From Typhlomys cinereus (Eukaryota > Chordata > Mammalia > Rodentia > Platacanthomyidae), in NCBI GenBank assembly GCA_023101885.1, contig JALPQD010000387.1:1995223-2059222 (forward strand): a stretch of DNA of 64,000 nt, in the 5' to 3' direction. This document shows positions 1-12,060 of this stretch, piece by piece. The notes below the pieces were generated by a model, which saw only the letters and a program-made list of their open reading frames with translations, was not told the origin of the DNA and made no database searches. The position numbers were made by a program, and so were the translations under genes. The first letter of the stretch is position 1, and every line of letters starts with the position of its first letter.

Positions 1-245
1 CACACATGACAATTTATGAAATATTATGTACAAAAGTATATATAATAAATTAAGCAACATAACATCCCAATAACAAGAAAGATGTCACTCTGTCCCTAGA
101 GGCACTGCACATGTGGCTTCTGTGTCCCATGTGTGTCAGATGGTGGTAGAGAAGAAATGAGACTATTTCTATATTAATTGTTCTAACCTGTGGACTGTTG
201 AATGACTAATAGCCTGAGATAACACACTACCTGCCAAAACCTGAA
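1..245. other. Unique AT-rich sequence, no gene seen
   Basis: No coding, RNA or repeat signature is recognisable before the tandem array that starts at about 246. Confidence 0.5.
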
Positions 246-528
246 TTCCATACCCGTGTACACAAAACATGAAGCCTTCTCATGGGCTCTATGTGTACAA
301 ATGTTGATGGCCTCCCTGGGTTGGGGCCCTATAACTTATAAGGTGGATAGCTTCCTATGTGCTCACAAGTGGGATGGTCTCTTGTGGGCCAGGCCTCCAT
401 ATGTTTACAGTATGGTTTGCCTTCCATAGACCAGATCTCCATATGCCCATAGTGGGGAGGTCCATAACCTCCCATTGGCCAAGGCTCTATGTGCTCACAC
501 CATGAACTTAGTCTTATAGAAGATGGAC
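246..528. repeat. Degenerate tandem array, about 42-48 bp period, about 6 units
   Basis: Read by eye, units begin near 246, 288, 352, 396, 438 and 486 with a pattern like tCYATRTG...cACA...GG...CC. Three units start with tccatatg or tctatgtg followed by a short spacer and aca or ata, and several end in ggccaggc- or ggccaaggc-like strings. A 22 bp irregular piece lies between the second and third units. The units have diverged a lot, so this is an old minisatellite-like array. It has no ORF of note. Confidence 0.5.
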
Positions 529-609
529 AAAGCTGTTATTCTTCAGCTTTATCATATGTTCTTAACCATGTGGAACTAGAAGCTCAGTCATAACTATCTA
601 CATCCTTAA

Positions 610-900
610 TGTATTTGCTTTTATTGCTTACATATTATTTTATATTATCCAATTTAAAAAAATAGGACATAAAAAAGGCAGGAGGTGGACATACTAGAAC
701 AATGTCCAAGGGAAGCAGGAAGATAAAGGGATAACTTTATGATCAAAATCCATTGCTTACATGTATGAGATTGTAAGAGTAAAAATAAAAACAAAATTAA
801 TTTTAAAAACAACATATTGAGGGGGAAAAGGGAGGAGGAGAGAGACAACCACACATTATGTTTGTAATTAGGAAGACTGGATATAATAAAACATGATTTA
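610..900 (+). mobile_element. Possible old L1 3' end
   Basis: A purine-rich stretch with aggcaggagg and gggaaaagggaggaggag blocks followed by A-rich DNA resembles the G-rich 3' UTR and tail of rodent L1 on the plus strand. No boundary or TSD was found. Plain AT-rich DNA is an alternative. Confidence 0.25.
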
Positions 901-2464
901 AAAATGAGAAAGAGGAGACTTTGTGGTATATCTTTCTCTATGCTTTTCTAAATTATGATTGTGACCATAACTGCTATGATATTCTGTCATCTAAATTGAC
1001 ATGATATTGAAGTATCTATTATTTGTTCTGTTTTGGATCTGAGATCCTAACTTCTCAAACAATCCTATGACCAGAATCAGGGGTTTGAAGGATTTATATC
1101 ATATACATCATCATATCTGCTTTACCTATATAACAAGACAACATTCATCTAGGAAGTATGGGCTAGATGGCAGATTGAATATAACAATCTCATTTAAAGA
1201 TTCCAAAATACTCACTGGAAATAGAGAGAGAAAATTTAAGACAAAGCCCTAATATATTGGGAAGAACATTAGAAGATATAAAACCACCAAAAGGTTTGAT
1301 ATAAGAAGTAGATTAATTTTAGTTAATGTATTTATTTGACTATGGAGACACTTCAATCAGCAGTGAAGAAACATGAGTAATAGCCAAAAAAAAATCTGTC
1401 TATGTAAGGCTGAAGAATTGGTATAACTAGGTGCCTTTGGGAGTGAGAGATCTAAGAAAAAGAGTCCTAAGATCAGGAACTTTGAGTGAAACTAAGTTTC
1501 ATCTACAAAGACTCTCTTTTGCATGTTAGATCTAGATAATTGTAAAGCTGATGTGAGACAAGCAGGCAAGGAGGTACACATGAAATAATCAAGGAAAACT
1601 GCAACTAAATGTTGGAACTGTGTTTACTGTCAGAATGCTCTCATGTAGTTAAATATCCTTGAAGCTGCAGGGAGAGTTTTTAACCACTGCATGAGAAACT
1701 GAGGCTATGTGTAGGAATAAAAGGTCTGCATACACAAAGACTTCAGCTCCATGCTACATCATTTGCACTATGACTTTGACCCCCTTAACCCTTGTAGGCT
1801 TTTCAAGAGGATCAGGAAAATAAATACTTTGAAAGGGAGATCTGGTCCATCGAACCTAGTGAGCTTCTCCCCTCCCCTTTCAGTTCATTCCACATCTGCG
1901 TCTGGCATAGAATACCCTTTCCTTTGCATATGTTTATATCCATATGCTTGTAATTTATATTTAAGTTTATTATATGTTTTATTGAGCTCCTTCTATGTGT
2001 CAGAAACTATTTCAGGTGCAATGAATAAAACAAATATTCACTCTCATGTTAGGATTCTGATAGGAGCACATGGAACAATAAACACAAGCATAATGAATGT
2101 ATTATAGTCATCTTTAAGCATCCGCTGATCTGAAGGATCTCCTGTAAATACCAAATATGCAGACGCTCAGATCTTTAATATAAAATGGCACAATGTTTGC
2201 CAATAACCTACTCACATCCTCCCATATACTTCAGAAATCCCCTCTAGATTATTTATAATATTCAATGTGATGCAATGCTATGTAAATAGCTGCCACACTA
2301 TATTGTTTAGGAAGCAGTGATAAAAAAGAAGTTGGTAGATATTCAGTAGAGGGGCAATATTTCTCCAAATATATTTGATTCATGATTGGTTGGGTCTGCA
2401 AATACACAGAACAGAGTGCATATGCTATGGAAAAAGGTTAAATGTGCTTTTAAAGAAAGAGGAC
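900..2464. other. Unique AT-rich stretch, no gene seen
   Basis: Both strands carry only short ORFs. The longest (118 codons, 1751-2107) has no recognisable domain and an amino-acid mix typical of translated noncoding DNA. No repeat family is recognised. Confidence 0.5.
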
Positions 2465-2874
2465 TGTAGCAGTTACTCTGCATGTTGCTGATAAAATCAC
2501 CATCTAACGGCTTAAGGGAACAAGGGGTTTGTTCTCTTTCCACAGTCTGATTACAGTTCTTAGTCCAGTTTGATGGAAGAGCTCACACTAACACCAGGAC
2601 CAAGGGAACTGGCTGAGAGAGGGACAATCCTTACTTGCCAGACCAGTATGTCTGGCCAAGTATACACAAGAGTGCCAACTTCCTCAACTAGCTCTCTGTA
2701 TTTTATTCACCTGTCCAAGGTCTAGTTCTACCCACCATGGGCTAGGCCTTCCCTATCCACTAGACAATCTCCTGAAGGTTCATCCTGGGCTTAAATCAAC
2801 TACCAATTATCTTCAAATGTGCCTAGAGCTCAAACCTTCAACCATCAAGTTGACACCTGTACATAACTATGACA
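2465..2874 (-). mobile_element. Solo MT-type MaLR LTR
   Basis: On the minus strand the LTR starts TGTCA and ends in ...CTACA. The reversed AATAAACC/CTTGTTCCCTTAA polyadenylation region is seen as taagggaacaaggggttt near 2513-2530. It aligns along its length with the LTRs at 5680-5852/12678-12933, 14360-14768, 46690-47125 and 47245-47656. The flanks aggac (2460-2464) and agggc (2875-2879) could be a 5 bp TSD with one mismatch, the size expected for ERVL/MaLR elements. No internal region is attached, so it is a solo LTR. Confidence 0.8.
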
Positions 2875-3194
2875 AGGGCATAAAAAGTGAAGATATAGCA
2901 GACATGTATTGGGTGGGAATTTTAAATAGGATAGTTATGCAAGCAATATTTTAATAAAGACATGGAAAAGGTTAGAGATACTGTTTTTTCAGCTATTTGA
3001 AGAATATGTCACAGGAAACATATGGGAAAAAGACTTTATAGTAGGTTCATCATGATTAGAATCATCTAGGAAGAGCAAAGGGTTCAGTCTGAATAAATAG
3101 AAGTGATCCAAAAAGAAAATCCTTTTAGAAAAGAACTGTTGAGCCAATCCAAGTAAATGGAGGGTCACTGGATAATCATTTAGTTACTCTTCTT
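2875..3194. other. Unique stretch, nothing recognised
   Basis: AT-rich DNA between two LTR-like elements, with no ORF or repeat that I recognise. Confidence 0.4.
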
Positions 3195-3545
3195 GTCAGT
3201 AGGACTTAATACTGAAAGAAAACAGCTTAAGGGAGAAAAAACTTCTTTTGGCTCACAGTCTCACAGAATATCATGGTGGCAGGAATGTGTGATGGAGGAG
3301 CTTCTTTGTCCTGTAACGGCCAAGATATGTTATGAAAGCTATCTCTGCAAGGTTATACAAGAAAGAAGAGGTATTGTTTCAGAAAAAAATATGTAGAGCA
3401 TCATGGGAAGAAGGTAGAAATAGTGCTTGTCATCTATACCCTTTTGCACAGTGAGGAATTTGAACCACATGAACAAGCAATCATTTCCATAAGTGAACCA
3501 AGGAACAACTGAAGTTGAATTTCATAATATGGTTTTGCTCCCACA
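3195..3545 (-). mobile_element. Diverged ORR1/MLT-like LTR fragment
   Basis: The segment has the layout of a reverse-oriented ORR1-type LTR: gcttaagggagaaaa, then ttggctcacagtctcacag, then atcatggtggcagg. These correspond in order to the reversed polyadenylation and R regions. It is diverged and its right boundary is uncertain. Confidence 0.4.
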
Positions 3546-3734
3546 GTAGAATCTCCAAAATAACATAGTTTCTCCGAGCCTATTTTTGTATTAATATGTA
3601 AATATTGATGAAGTTATTTAAAACCCATGTTTGGGATTCAGTGGGCCATTGATAAGTACAAAGTGTTCAGTTTTCAAAAGCTTGACTGTAATAAAATGAA
3701 CATGTGCTCTACAAGTTACAGTTTTGATCTGAAA

Positions 3735-3890
3735 TATTCCCCCAAGGAAACAATGTGTTGCCAGCATGGTCTCCAGTCTTTGATGTAATTGGGAAATGCT
3801 GGAATCATTAAGAGGTGTGGCCTAGTCATAGGAAGTTAAGTTGTTAGAGCACATGCCTTTAGAGGAAAGGTATGCTAGGCACATACCACT
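3735..3890 (+). mobile_element. Possible ORR1/MLT-like LTR fragment
   Basis: It contains aatattcccccaagg near the start and agaggtgtggcctag about 85 bp later, the order seen at the 5' end of ORR1/MLT-type LTRs. No ends can be defined. Confidence 0.3.
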
Positions 3891-5679
3891 TTATTTATCA
3901 AGATATGCATGGATAGATGATATTTTCTCATATTGTCGGAGTCAGCTACAAACTTAGGAAGCTGAACATTAGCAGAATATTTTTACCTAATCTAATCTAC
4001 CATTCATATCTGGATTTTCTTATCAGCATTGCACCACTCTGTACTGCTTAACAAAGAATATGGATTATATTTGCAATGATTTTATTTGCAACTGATTTAA
4101 TGACACAGGCAGCACAGAAAAAGCAAGATATTTAAGATTTTAACTTACTTAGATTTAGGTAATATGCTTTCAAATAGTTACTTCACACTAAGTCACTATG
4201 CATACATGAATCTGATATAATACAGCCTTAATTTTCTAAAAAGCAAGTGACTGCTTCCAGCCCCATCCCCCTTCTGACTGGATACCAGGATGATAATTTT
4301 ATTGGATCCTGAAACACCCTTGCACTTAGTCAAAAAGGTGTGTTTTCCTTCATCAGTGCCTACTGCAACCCCCCAGGCGATATAGAGCCTCCTAGTCATG
4401 TCAAGAAGATACTTAGACAGCTTTTGTTGTTGCTGGTGTTTGCTTTATTTTAGGGGATTAAAACCAACAAATTCTAATAAATTCTAATCTTGATATATTG
4501 TGTCATTTGTTCTTTCATAAATACTTAGAAAAATAGTACAATATCCTATAGAGTTTTTCCAGACTCTATGAGTAAATTTTTCCTCATTCTCCCTCCTCCC
4601 CAATTCTCCTTTCACACTTGTAATTAGTTGCCTGCACCCTCTCAGAATATACGAGTAATGCAAGCTATGGTGTCCTCAGCGAAATGACTTTACAGTCTGA
4701 GCAGGCAACTGGAGCCAGATAGAAATAAAGCGTCACTGGAGCAAAGGAGATGCAGTTTTGTCCCAAATGCCTTTGAAAATTTGTTGTTCCTAAGTCTGCA
4801 TAAACATAGTATGAACTTGACAAGTCTCGATTTTTAAATTTGTGAGCTTGAAAAAAACCTATTATGTTTCCTTCTACAATAAATAAGACAAATTATTGAC
4901 TGCAACATTTAAAGATGGGTTGAATTTATTTAGAGCAAATTGTACAGGAATTAAAAGATCCCACTGTCTAGGCACTATATTGAGCAAAATAATTTTGAAA
5001 ATTTATTCATAGAATCTCATTAAGAATGTGTTTATCGAGCCCTTTGAGGATGATCACTAAAATCACTAGCCATTTTTACAAAATCTACACATCAGAAAAG
5101 TAGAGACTATGGTCACCACAGAGTCATTATTATCACAATTTAAAATTGAATATATAAAGCATATATTAGATATTTTATTGTGAAAATTATCCTATTATCT
5201 ATTCAGCATATGATATATATTCATGCCATTAAGGCAAGTTTTATAATGCTGTACTGATAGAAAATAAATTTAAGCTTAACCACCTACAAAGTCTTCTACT
5301 GGACCAAAACATAGTGAGTATTGAAAGTGAAAAGCTGTGAAAAGTGACTGAGCCTTTATGTCTGTCTTCAGTGGGGAGTGGCAATATGTAATCAGGAGAT
5401 TTCTCAGCATTAGCAAGACATGCCACAGTAGGAGGGTTGTAAATGGGAGCAATAAACAGTTAACTAGTGTATGCCGCTAGGCACTTTGGAAGACCAAGAA
5501 CATAAGTCCTGGAATATTGATAACTGTTATCTTTCAGGAGCACTGCAGGTACAGACAGAGCTGGGGAAGGATGCTCCTTTTCTTCTTTTCTTGCCCCCAA
5601 CTTTTAGCCAAAGCTCCTTGTCTTAACCTTGATCATAGAACAGAGTGAAGTGGCCTGGACAAAGTGAAAGTTTACTGCT
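3891..5679. other. Unique stretch, no gene seen
   Basis: AT-rich DNA with short unsupported ORFs only. It has no recognisable repeat, RNA gene or splice-flanked exon. Confidence 0.45.
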
Positions 5680-5852
5680 TGCTGCAATTTCTCTGCATTG
5701 CTGCCCATAAATGTATGAACAAACAGCTAATGGGAGAACAAGGGGTTTTAGTCCTGCTCACAGTTGTTTGATTGCAGTTCTTAAACCAGCTTGGCAGAAG
5801 AGTCCACACCAACACACAGAACTAAGGGAAGGAGCCACGACATATGCACAGG
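5680..5852 (-). mobile_element. 3' LTR of the MaLR, distal part
   Basis: This piece runs from the LTR edge (tgctgcaatttctctgc) to acaggagtg, where the L1 poly(T) starts. It contains gagaacaaggggttt, the reversed polyadenylation region shared with the other MT-type LTRs. Its continuation resumes at 12678. Confidence 0.75.
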
Positions 5853-8800
5853 AGTGTTTTTTTTTATTTCCATTCATACAAAATTAACAGGTACGCCAGT
5901 CCCCTCTCTCCACTCTCCCCTACCTTTTTGCTCCCCTCTTCCACTCCCCCCTCCCTCCCCATCCGCCAGTGTCTCCCCCCCCCCATACCCGGAGCATGCC
6001 AATGACGTGCGAGGACCCAGTGGCATTTCCCAGAATACGTTCATGTGTTCCCCTTAAAGCATAGGAATACTACTGTGGCTGTCATATCCTAGCCTCCAAG
6101 GATCCTAGTGCCTTTAGTCCATACTAAACTTTGTGGGGTCAATAATGTGTCAGACATTGTGCAGGTCATGCAAAGTCCTATTATGATTGCTTTGGCCCTA
6201 ACTTGTGTGGAGTATCTTGCATATCATTACTCCTCCCATCTTTGCGCTCTTACAATCTTACCGACAACCTCTTACGCAAATTTCCCTGAGCTTCAGAATG
6301 GGGAGAAATTAGGCTGGCTTAGTTCCAGGTGATTGATACAGAGTCTCTGATGTTCTGAATTATGGTTTGTTGACTGTGTTTCACTTCTGCTGCTCCGGCA
6401 ATGCCCTTGGCTCCATTCTGATGGGTATTGGATGTCACCCCCTAGCCAGAGATAAAAACCTGTTAAATTAGAGTCTTGTTATAAGAGTATATTCAAAGGT
6501 AGATGGAATAAAACTAGGAGACAGCGGTGAGAGAGAGATCAATCACTCATTTGCAAAATGGTTATTTTCTATCTGCCAGACTACATGCCCTCTCCTTCTG
6601 GTGAGATCATACCCCATCAGTTGTAAATGATCAGGAATGAAAGTCTGTGAACTTAACTAGATGTCTCATTACTTACTTGCAGTCCTTGACGGTGGCCTAT
6701 TTTCTATGTTGTAACATGGTCCCCTCTCTCTTTGTTTCTGGTGGGGCCCTCCTTCCCCATCCCTCCTGTTCATAATCTTTGCAATTACTATGGGTATTAC
6801 AGAGATTTATCCTTGAGTGTCTCTAAGTGGGTTTGGTACTAGGATCCACCTATTAGGGAGTACATACGGTGCTTAATTTTCTGTGTCTGGGATACTTCAC
6901 TCAATATAATTGTTTCTAATTCCATACATTTCCCCACAAATTCCATTAATTCATCATTTTTGATGGCTGAGTAGTACTCCATTGTATAGATTTACCACAT
7001 TTTCCTTATACACTCGTCAACTCTTAGACATTTGGGTTGATTCCATGACTTTGCTATTGCAAACAGTGCTGCGATGAACATGGTCGTGCTTGTGCTATGG
7101 AGGTGAATTTTTGCTGTATGGGGGGTTATTCCCAAAAGTGGAATAGCAGGGTCAAAAGCCAGTTCAATCTTTAATTTCTTTAAGAATCGACACATGGCTC
7201 GCCAGAGTGGTTTTCTGAGCCTGCATTCCCACCAGCAATGTAGGAGAGTTCCCCTCTCTTCACATCCTCTCCAGCATTTGGTGTTGTTTGTATTGTGGAT
7301 TTTTGCCATCCTGACTGGGGTGAGATGATATCTCAGGGAAATTTTGATTTGCATTTCCCTGATGGCTAACAGAGTGGAGCATTTTTAAAGATATTTTTTA
7401 CACATTTTAATTTCATCCCTGGTAAAGTTTCTTTTAAGTTCCAAAGCCCATTTTTTAATTGCTCCTTTTGTTTCCTAGGTGTTTAGTTTTGTAACTTCTT
7501 TGTGCACTCTGGATAATAGAGCTCTATCAGATATGTGGTTAGTGAAGATTTTCTCCCATTCTGTGGGTTGCCTTTGAGCTCATGTTACAATCTCTTTATC
7601 TCAACAGAAGCTCTTCAATTTCACAAGATCCCATCTGTTGAGTGTTGGTTGTAGTGACTGTGCTATTGGATGTCCATTTAGGAACAGTTGGCCTAGCCCA
7701 ATCAGGTCGAGGGAGTTCCCTACCCTTTCAACTATGGTTTTTATACACTCTGGCCTTATATCTAAGCCCTTGATCCATTTGGAATTAATTCTTGTACATG
7801 GTGACAAATACGGGTCCAGTTTTAATCTTCTGCATGTGGAGATCCAGTTTTGCCAGCACCATTTGTTGAAGATGCTATTCTTTTTCCATTGGATTTTTGG
7901 GCCTCTTTGTCAAAGATCAAATGGCTGTAGTTGTGTGGGCTTACATCTGGGTCTTCAACCCTTATCCATTGATCTGTGTGTCTATTTTGGAGCTAATACC
8001 AGGCTATTTTAAAACTATGGATTGTAATATAGACTAAGGTTTGGTATGGATTTGGTAAGGATTGTTTTTGCTATCCTGGGTCTTTTATGTCTCCATATGA
8101 ACTTTAAGATTGTTTGGTCAACTTCTTTAAAGAATTGCTTTGGGATTTTAATTGGTATAGCATTGAATCTGTATATTGCCTTTGGTAGGATGGTCATTTT
8201 TACAATGTTGATTCTGCCAATCCAGGAACATGGGAGGTCTTTCCACCTTCTGGTGTCTTCTGCAATTTCTTTCTTTAGGGTTTTAAAGTTTTCATTGTAA
8301 AGGTCTTTACCTCCTTGGTTAGGTTTATACCAAGGTATTTCATTTTTTTAGGGGCTATAGTAAATGGGATTGTTTCTCTCAAGGCTTTTTCACTTCTTTC
8401 ATTCTAGGCATTATAGGAAGGCCTCTGATTTTTGCACATTTATTTTGTATCCTGCCACCCTGCTGAACTTCTCAATTAGTTCCAGAAGCTTCCTGGTGGA
8501 GTTTTTGGGATCCCTCAGGTATAAGATCATGTCATCTGCAAATAGGGATAGCTTGACTTCTTCCTTGCCGATTTGAATCCCTCTTATGTCCCTTTCTTGT
8601 CTTATGGCTTCAGCTAAGACTTCAAGTACAATATTGAATAGAAGTGGTGAGAGTGGACAGCCTTGTCTAGTTCCTGATCGAAGTGGGAATGCTTCCAATT
8701 GTTCCCCATTGAGCATAATCCTTGCTGTGGGCTTGTTGTATACAGCTTTTATTATATTGATAAAGGTTCCTTCCATTCCTACTGTCTCTAGCGTTTTGAT

Positions 8801-9308
8801 CATAAAAGGCTGTTGGATCTTGTCAAAAGTTTTTTCTGCATCTATCGAGAGTATCATGTGGTCTTGGACTTTGGACTGGTTTACATGATGAATTACATTT
8901 ATTGATTTGCATATGTTGAACCAAACTTGTGAGCCAGGGATGAAGCCTACTTGGTCCCCGTGAATAATCTTTTTAATATGTTTTTGAATCCGATTTGCTA
9001 AAACTTTGTTGAGAATCTTTGCGTCTGTGTTCATCAGAGAGATCGGCCTATAGTTTTCTTTTTTAAGTGAGTCTTTATTAGGTTTTGGGATTAAAACGAT
9101 ATTAGCTTCATAGAAGGAATTTGATAGTGTCCCTTCCTTTGCTATTTGATGGAATAGTTTAAGGAGTATTGGTATTATTAACTCCTTAAATGTCTGGTAG
9201 AACTCTGTGCTGAATCCATCTGGTCCAGGACATTTTTTGGTGGGAAGATTCAAGATTACTTCCTCAATTTCCTTATATGTTATATGACTATTTAAATAAT
9301 TTACAACT

Positions 9309-9605
9309 GGGGCTGGAGAGGTGGCTCAGTGGTTAAGCTTCCGCCTTGCAGGCGGAAGGTCCTGAGTTCAGATCCCAGATCCCACGTATAGACACCAGGC
9401 AGAAGCGGGGGCAGCCTGCGCTTCTGGTCCTGGTAGGGCGGAGCCTGTGAATCCCGGGGCAGAAGGAGGTGGAGGCGTCCATGGTGGCTCGCGAATTCAT
9501 CCGTGGTTCTACACACACACATACACACATGCACGCACATACATACACACACACACACGCACAATTGAATAAATAATAATAATAATAATAAAATTAAAAG
9601 AAAAT
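9309..9605 (+). mobile_element. Young B2-like tRNA-headed SINE, copy 1
   Basis: A full SINE: tRNA-like head from ggggctggagagg, GC-rich body, (AC)n stretch, and a tail with AATAAA and aat repeats. It inserted into L1 ORF2 opposite to the L1. The TSD is aataatttacaact at 9295-9308 and aataattcacaact at 9606-9619, 14 bp with one mismatch. Copies with the same body lie at 21497, 27147, 29808 and 30123. Mouse B2 starts similarly (ggggctggagagatggctcag) but the remainder differs. Confidence 0.92.
9322..9375 (+). promoter_or_regulatory. SINE internal pol III promoter (A and B boxes)
   Basis: TGGCTCAGTGG at 9322-9332 fits the A-box pattern TRGYNNANNNG. AGTTCAGATCC at 9365-9375 fits the B box GGTTCRANNCC with the first base changed. 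Between them, 9338-9358 is a perfect stem-loop with 9 bp arms (cttccgcct and aggcggaag) around tgc. Confidence 0.7.
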
Positions 9606-10977
9606 AATAATTCACAACTTCTTGATTCAATTTAGGTAGGTTGTGTTTACTTAGAAATTCATCCATTTCTTTTGTGTTGTCAAACTTCACAGAGTATAAT
9701 TTTTTGAAATATGATGTTATAATTCTCTGGATTTCTTGGGTATCAGTAGTGATAACTCCATGTTCATTTCTAATTTTGTTAATTTGGATTTTCTCTCTCT
9801 TGCTTTTGGTTAATTTAACTAGGGGTGTATCAATTTTTTTGATTTTTTCAAAGAACCAGCTTTTTCACTGGTTGATTTTTTCTATCGTTTTCTTAATCTC
9901 GATTTCAGATATTTCTCCCCTTATTTTGCTAATCTCCTCTCTTCTACTACTTTTGCGATCAGATTGCTCTAGTTTCTTTAAAGCTTTAAGCTGCATTATT
10001 AAGTTGTTTATTTCTGATGTTTCCATTTTTTTGATGTAGGCATTAAGAGCTATGAACTTACCTCTTAGAACAGCTTTCATTGTGTCCCAGAGATTTTGAT
10101 AAGTTGTATTTTCATTATCATTCACTTTCAGGAAATCTTGAATTTCCTTTTTAATTTCTTTCTGAATCCAGTTCTCATTCAGCATCATATTGTTAAGTTT
10201 CCAGGAGTTAGTGTATTTTCTCTTGTTTGATGTGTTGTAGATGTCCAGCTTTAGGCCGTGGTGGTCTGATAGGGCACAGGTTAGAATTTCAACTTTTTTG
10301 TATATGTGTAGATTCGTTTTGTGGCCCAATATGTGATCTATTTTGGAGAAAGTTCCGTGTGTTGCTGAGAAAAATGTGTATTCTTTGGTGCGTGGGTGAA
10401 AAGTTCGATAAAGATCTATAAGGTCCATTTGTTTAAGGGTTTGATTAACTTCCAAAGTGTCTCTGTTAAGCTTTTGAACTGTTGATCTATCCCATGTTGA
10501 GAGGGCGGTGTTGAAGTCCCCAAGAATTATCGTTTGGGGGTTGATTTCTTGCTTTAGATGCTGAAGGGTTTTCTTAATGAATGTGGAGGGGCCCGTATTG
10601 GGTGCATATATGTTCAATATTGTGAAGTCTTCCTGGTGAATTGTACCTGTGACTAAAATGTAGTATCCATCCTCGTGTCTCTTATAATTTTCTTTGGTTT
10701 GAAGTCCACTTTATCTGATAGCATAATGGCTACCGCTGCCTGTTTCCTGGTTCCATTAGCTTACAGAATTTTGGACCAGCCTTTTATTTCATCTTTTGTG
10801 GTGAGATGAGTATCCTGAAGGCAGCAGATTGATGGGTTGTTGTTTTTAATCTAAGTTTGTAATGTGTGTCTCAATCAGTGAATTAATACCACTGACATTT
10901 AATGTTATAATGGAGAAATTATTTTTAATTCTGGACATTTTTTATTGTTTAGTGGCTTTTGTAAGTTTATTACTTGA

Positions 10978-12060
10978 CATTTATGTTTTGGTGATATTAT
11001 ACTTTCCTTCTGTCCTCCTGGATACGCTTGTTTTTTCTTCAAGCTTGAGTAACATTTCTAGCATTTTTTGAAGGCATGGTTTGGTGGACATGTATCCCTT
11101 CAAGTTGTCTTTGTGCTGGAAAACTTTTCTTTCTCCCTCGATCATGACAGATAGTTTTGCATGGTAAATCAGCCTGGGTTGACATTTTTGCTCATTCAAT
11201 ACTTGAAGTGTGTCTCTCCAAGCTCTTCTTGCTTTTACTGTTTCCATTGAGAAGTCATTTGTTATTTTAATAAGTTTACCTTTAAAAGTGACTTGCTTTT
11301 TTTCTCTTGAAGCTCTCAGCACCTTTTCTTTGTCTTGAATGTGGAGTGTTTCGACTAGTATTTGCCGTGGCGATTTTCTATTTTGGTCAACACAGTTTGG
11401 GATGTGGAATGCCTCTCGTATTTGGATCCCCTCTCATTCTTTAGTTGAGGAAAGTTTTCATTTATGATAATTTGAGAAATTCCCTCAGGTGTGGTATTTT
11501 GGGATTCTTGCTCTGGTATTCCATGAATGTGCATGTTAGGCTTCTTCAGGGTGTCCTATATCTCTTGTGTATTCCTCTCAAGTATCTTTTTGGGTTTAAC
11601 AATCTTTTCCATTGAGCTGGTTAATTCTCCCACTTTGTCTTCAAGACCTGAAATTCTATTTTCTGATTTGTTAGTTCTGCTGATAAGACTCTCTGTTGAG
11701 TTTTGGGTTGAAGATAACTTGTCTTTTAGTTTGATTTTAAACGCTGCCTGAGACTGTTTTAACTGTTCTATGTCTATTTTTGTTTCTTGAACTGTTTTTC
11801 TCAACTTCTCCAAGTGCCTGTTGTGTTCCTGTTCAAAGTGGTTGATATGGTTGTGTCACTCCTCCCAGATTTCCTCTTTCATAGTATTAATCCATGGTAA
11901 TGATCATACTTTGAAAGTTGTTGTCTTGGGTCTGGCTTTCTTGGCCATTTTCTGTGAACTTGTTCTGGTTGGAATCCATCATTATAGGGTTAATTCTTTC
12001 AGTGGGAGATTGGTCTTCTTGGGTTTTGTTTCTCATGGATCTGAACTTTGACTTGGGCAT
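10978..12060 (-). pseudogene. L1 ORF1 remnant
   Basis: ORF1p is the RNA-binding trimeric chaperone of L1. Here ATG at 12060 opens MPKSKFRSMRNKTQEDQS, which runs to a stop near 11887. A coiled-coil piece with heptad-like spacing (MEKLRKTVQETKIDIEQLKQ and on) follows at 11813-11556. A C-terminal piece at 11322-10981 contains RAWRDTLQVLNEQKCQPRLI and YHAKLSVMIEG, as in the ORF1 RNA-recognition and C-terminal domains, and ends in KYNITKT. At least two stops or frame changes separate the pieces, so no full protein can be made. Confidence 0.8.

Larger units (their letters stand above)
6960..10938 (-). pseudogene. L1 ORF2 remnant (endonuclease, reverse transcriptase)
   Basis: ORF2p nicks target DNA and copies L1 RNA there. 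The start codon at 10938 begins MSRIKNNFSIITLNV, matching L1 ORF2 N-termini, but a stop falls after about 30 codons, with a frame change. The endonuclease continues with CCLQDTH (the family's catalytic glutamate is Asp here), then [12 protein letters not shown] and SDHHGLKLD at 10617-9865. A stop follows KTIEKINQ. The reverse transcriptase (9253-8411) has FADDMILYL, the usual catalytic FADD box, and [11 protein letters not shown] upstream. A SINE splits the reading frame just after QEVVNY. C-terminal pieces at 8197-8015, 7807-7601 and 7354-6992 are in different frames; the last includes HCWWEC and [18 protein letters not shown]. It is decayed and not a host gene. Confidence 0.9.

Noticed and set aside
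1751..2107. 118-codon ORF in unique DNA
   Set aside because: No domain, signal peptide pattern or splice context; length is within chance for this composition.
8411..9253. Reverse-transcriptase ORF as a host gene or retron-like system
   Set aside because: It is the reverse transcriptase part of an L1 with L1 endonuclease, ORF1 and UTRs in order around it.
9309..9400. A true tRNA gene at the SINE heads
   Set aside because: A and B boxes and an anticodon-like arm are present, but the acceptor stem does not pair and the body and tail are those of a SINE.
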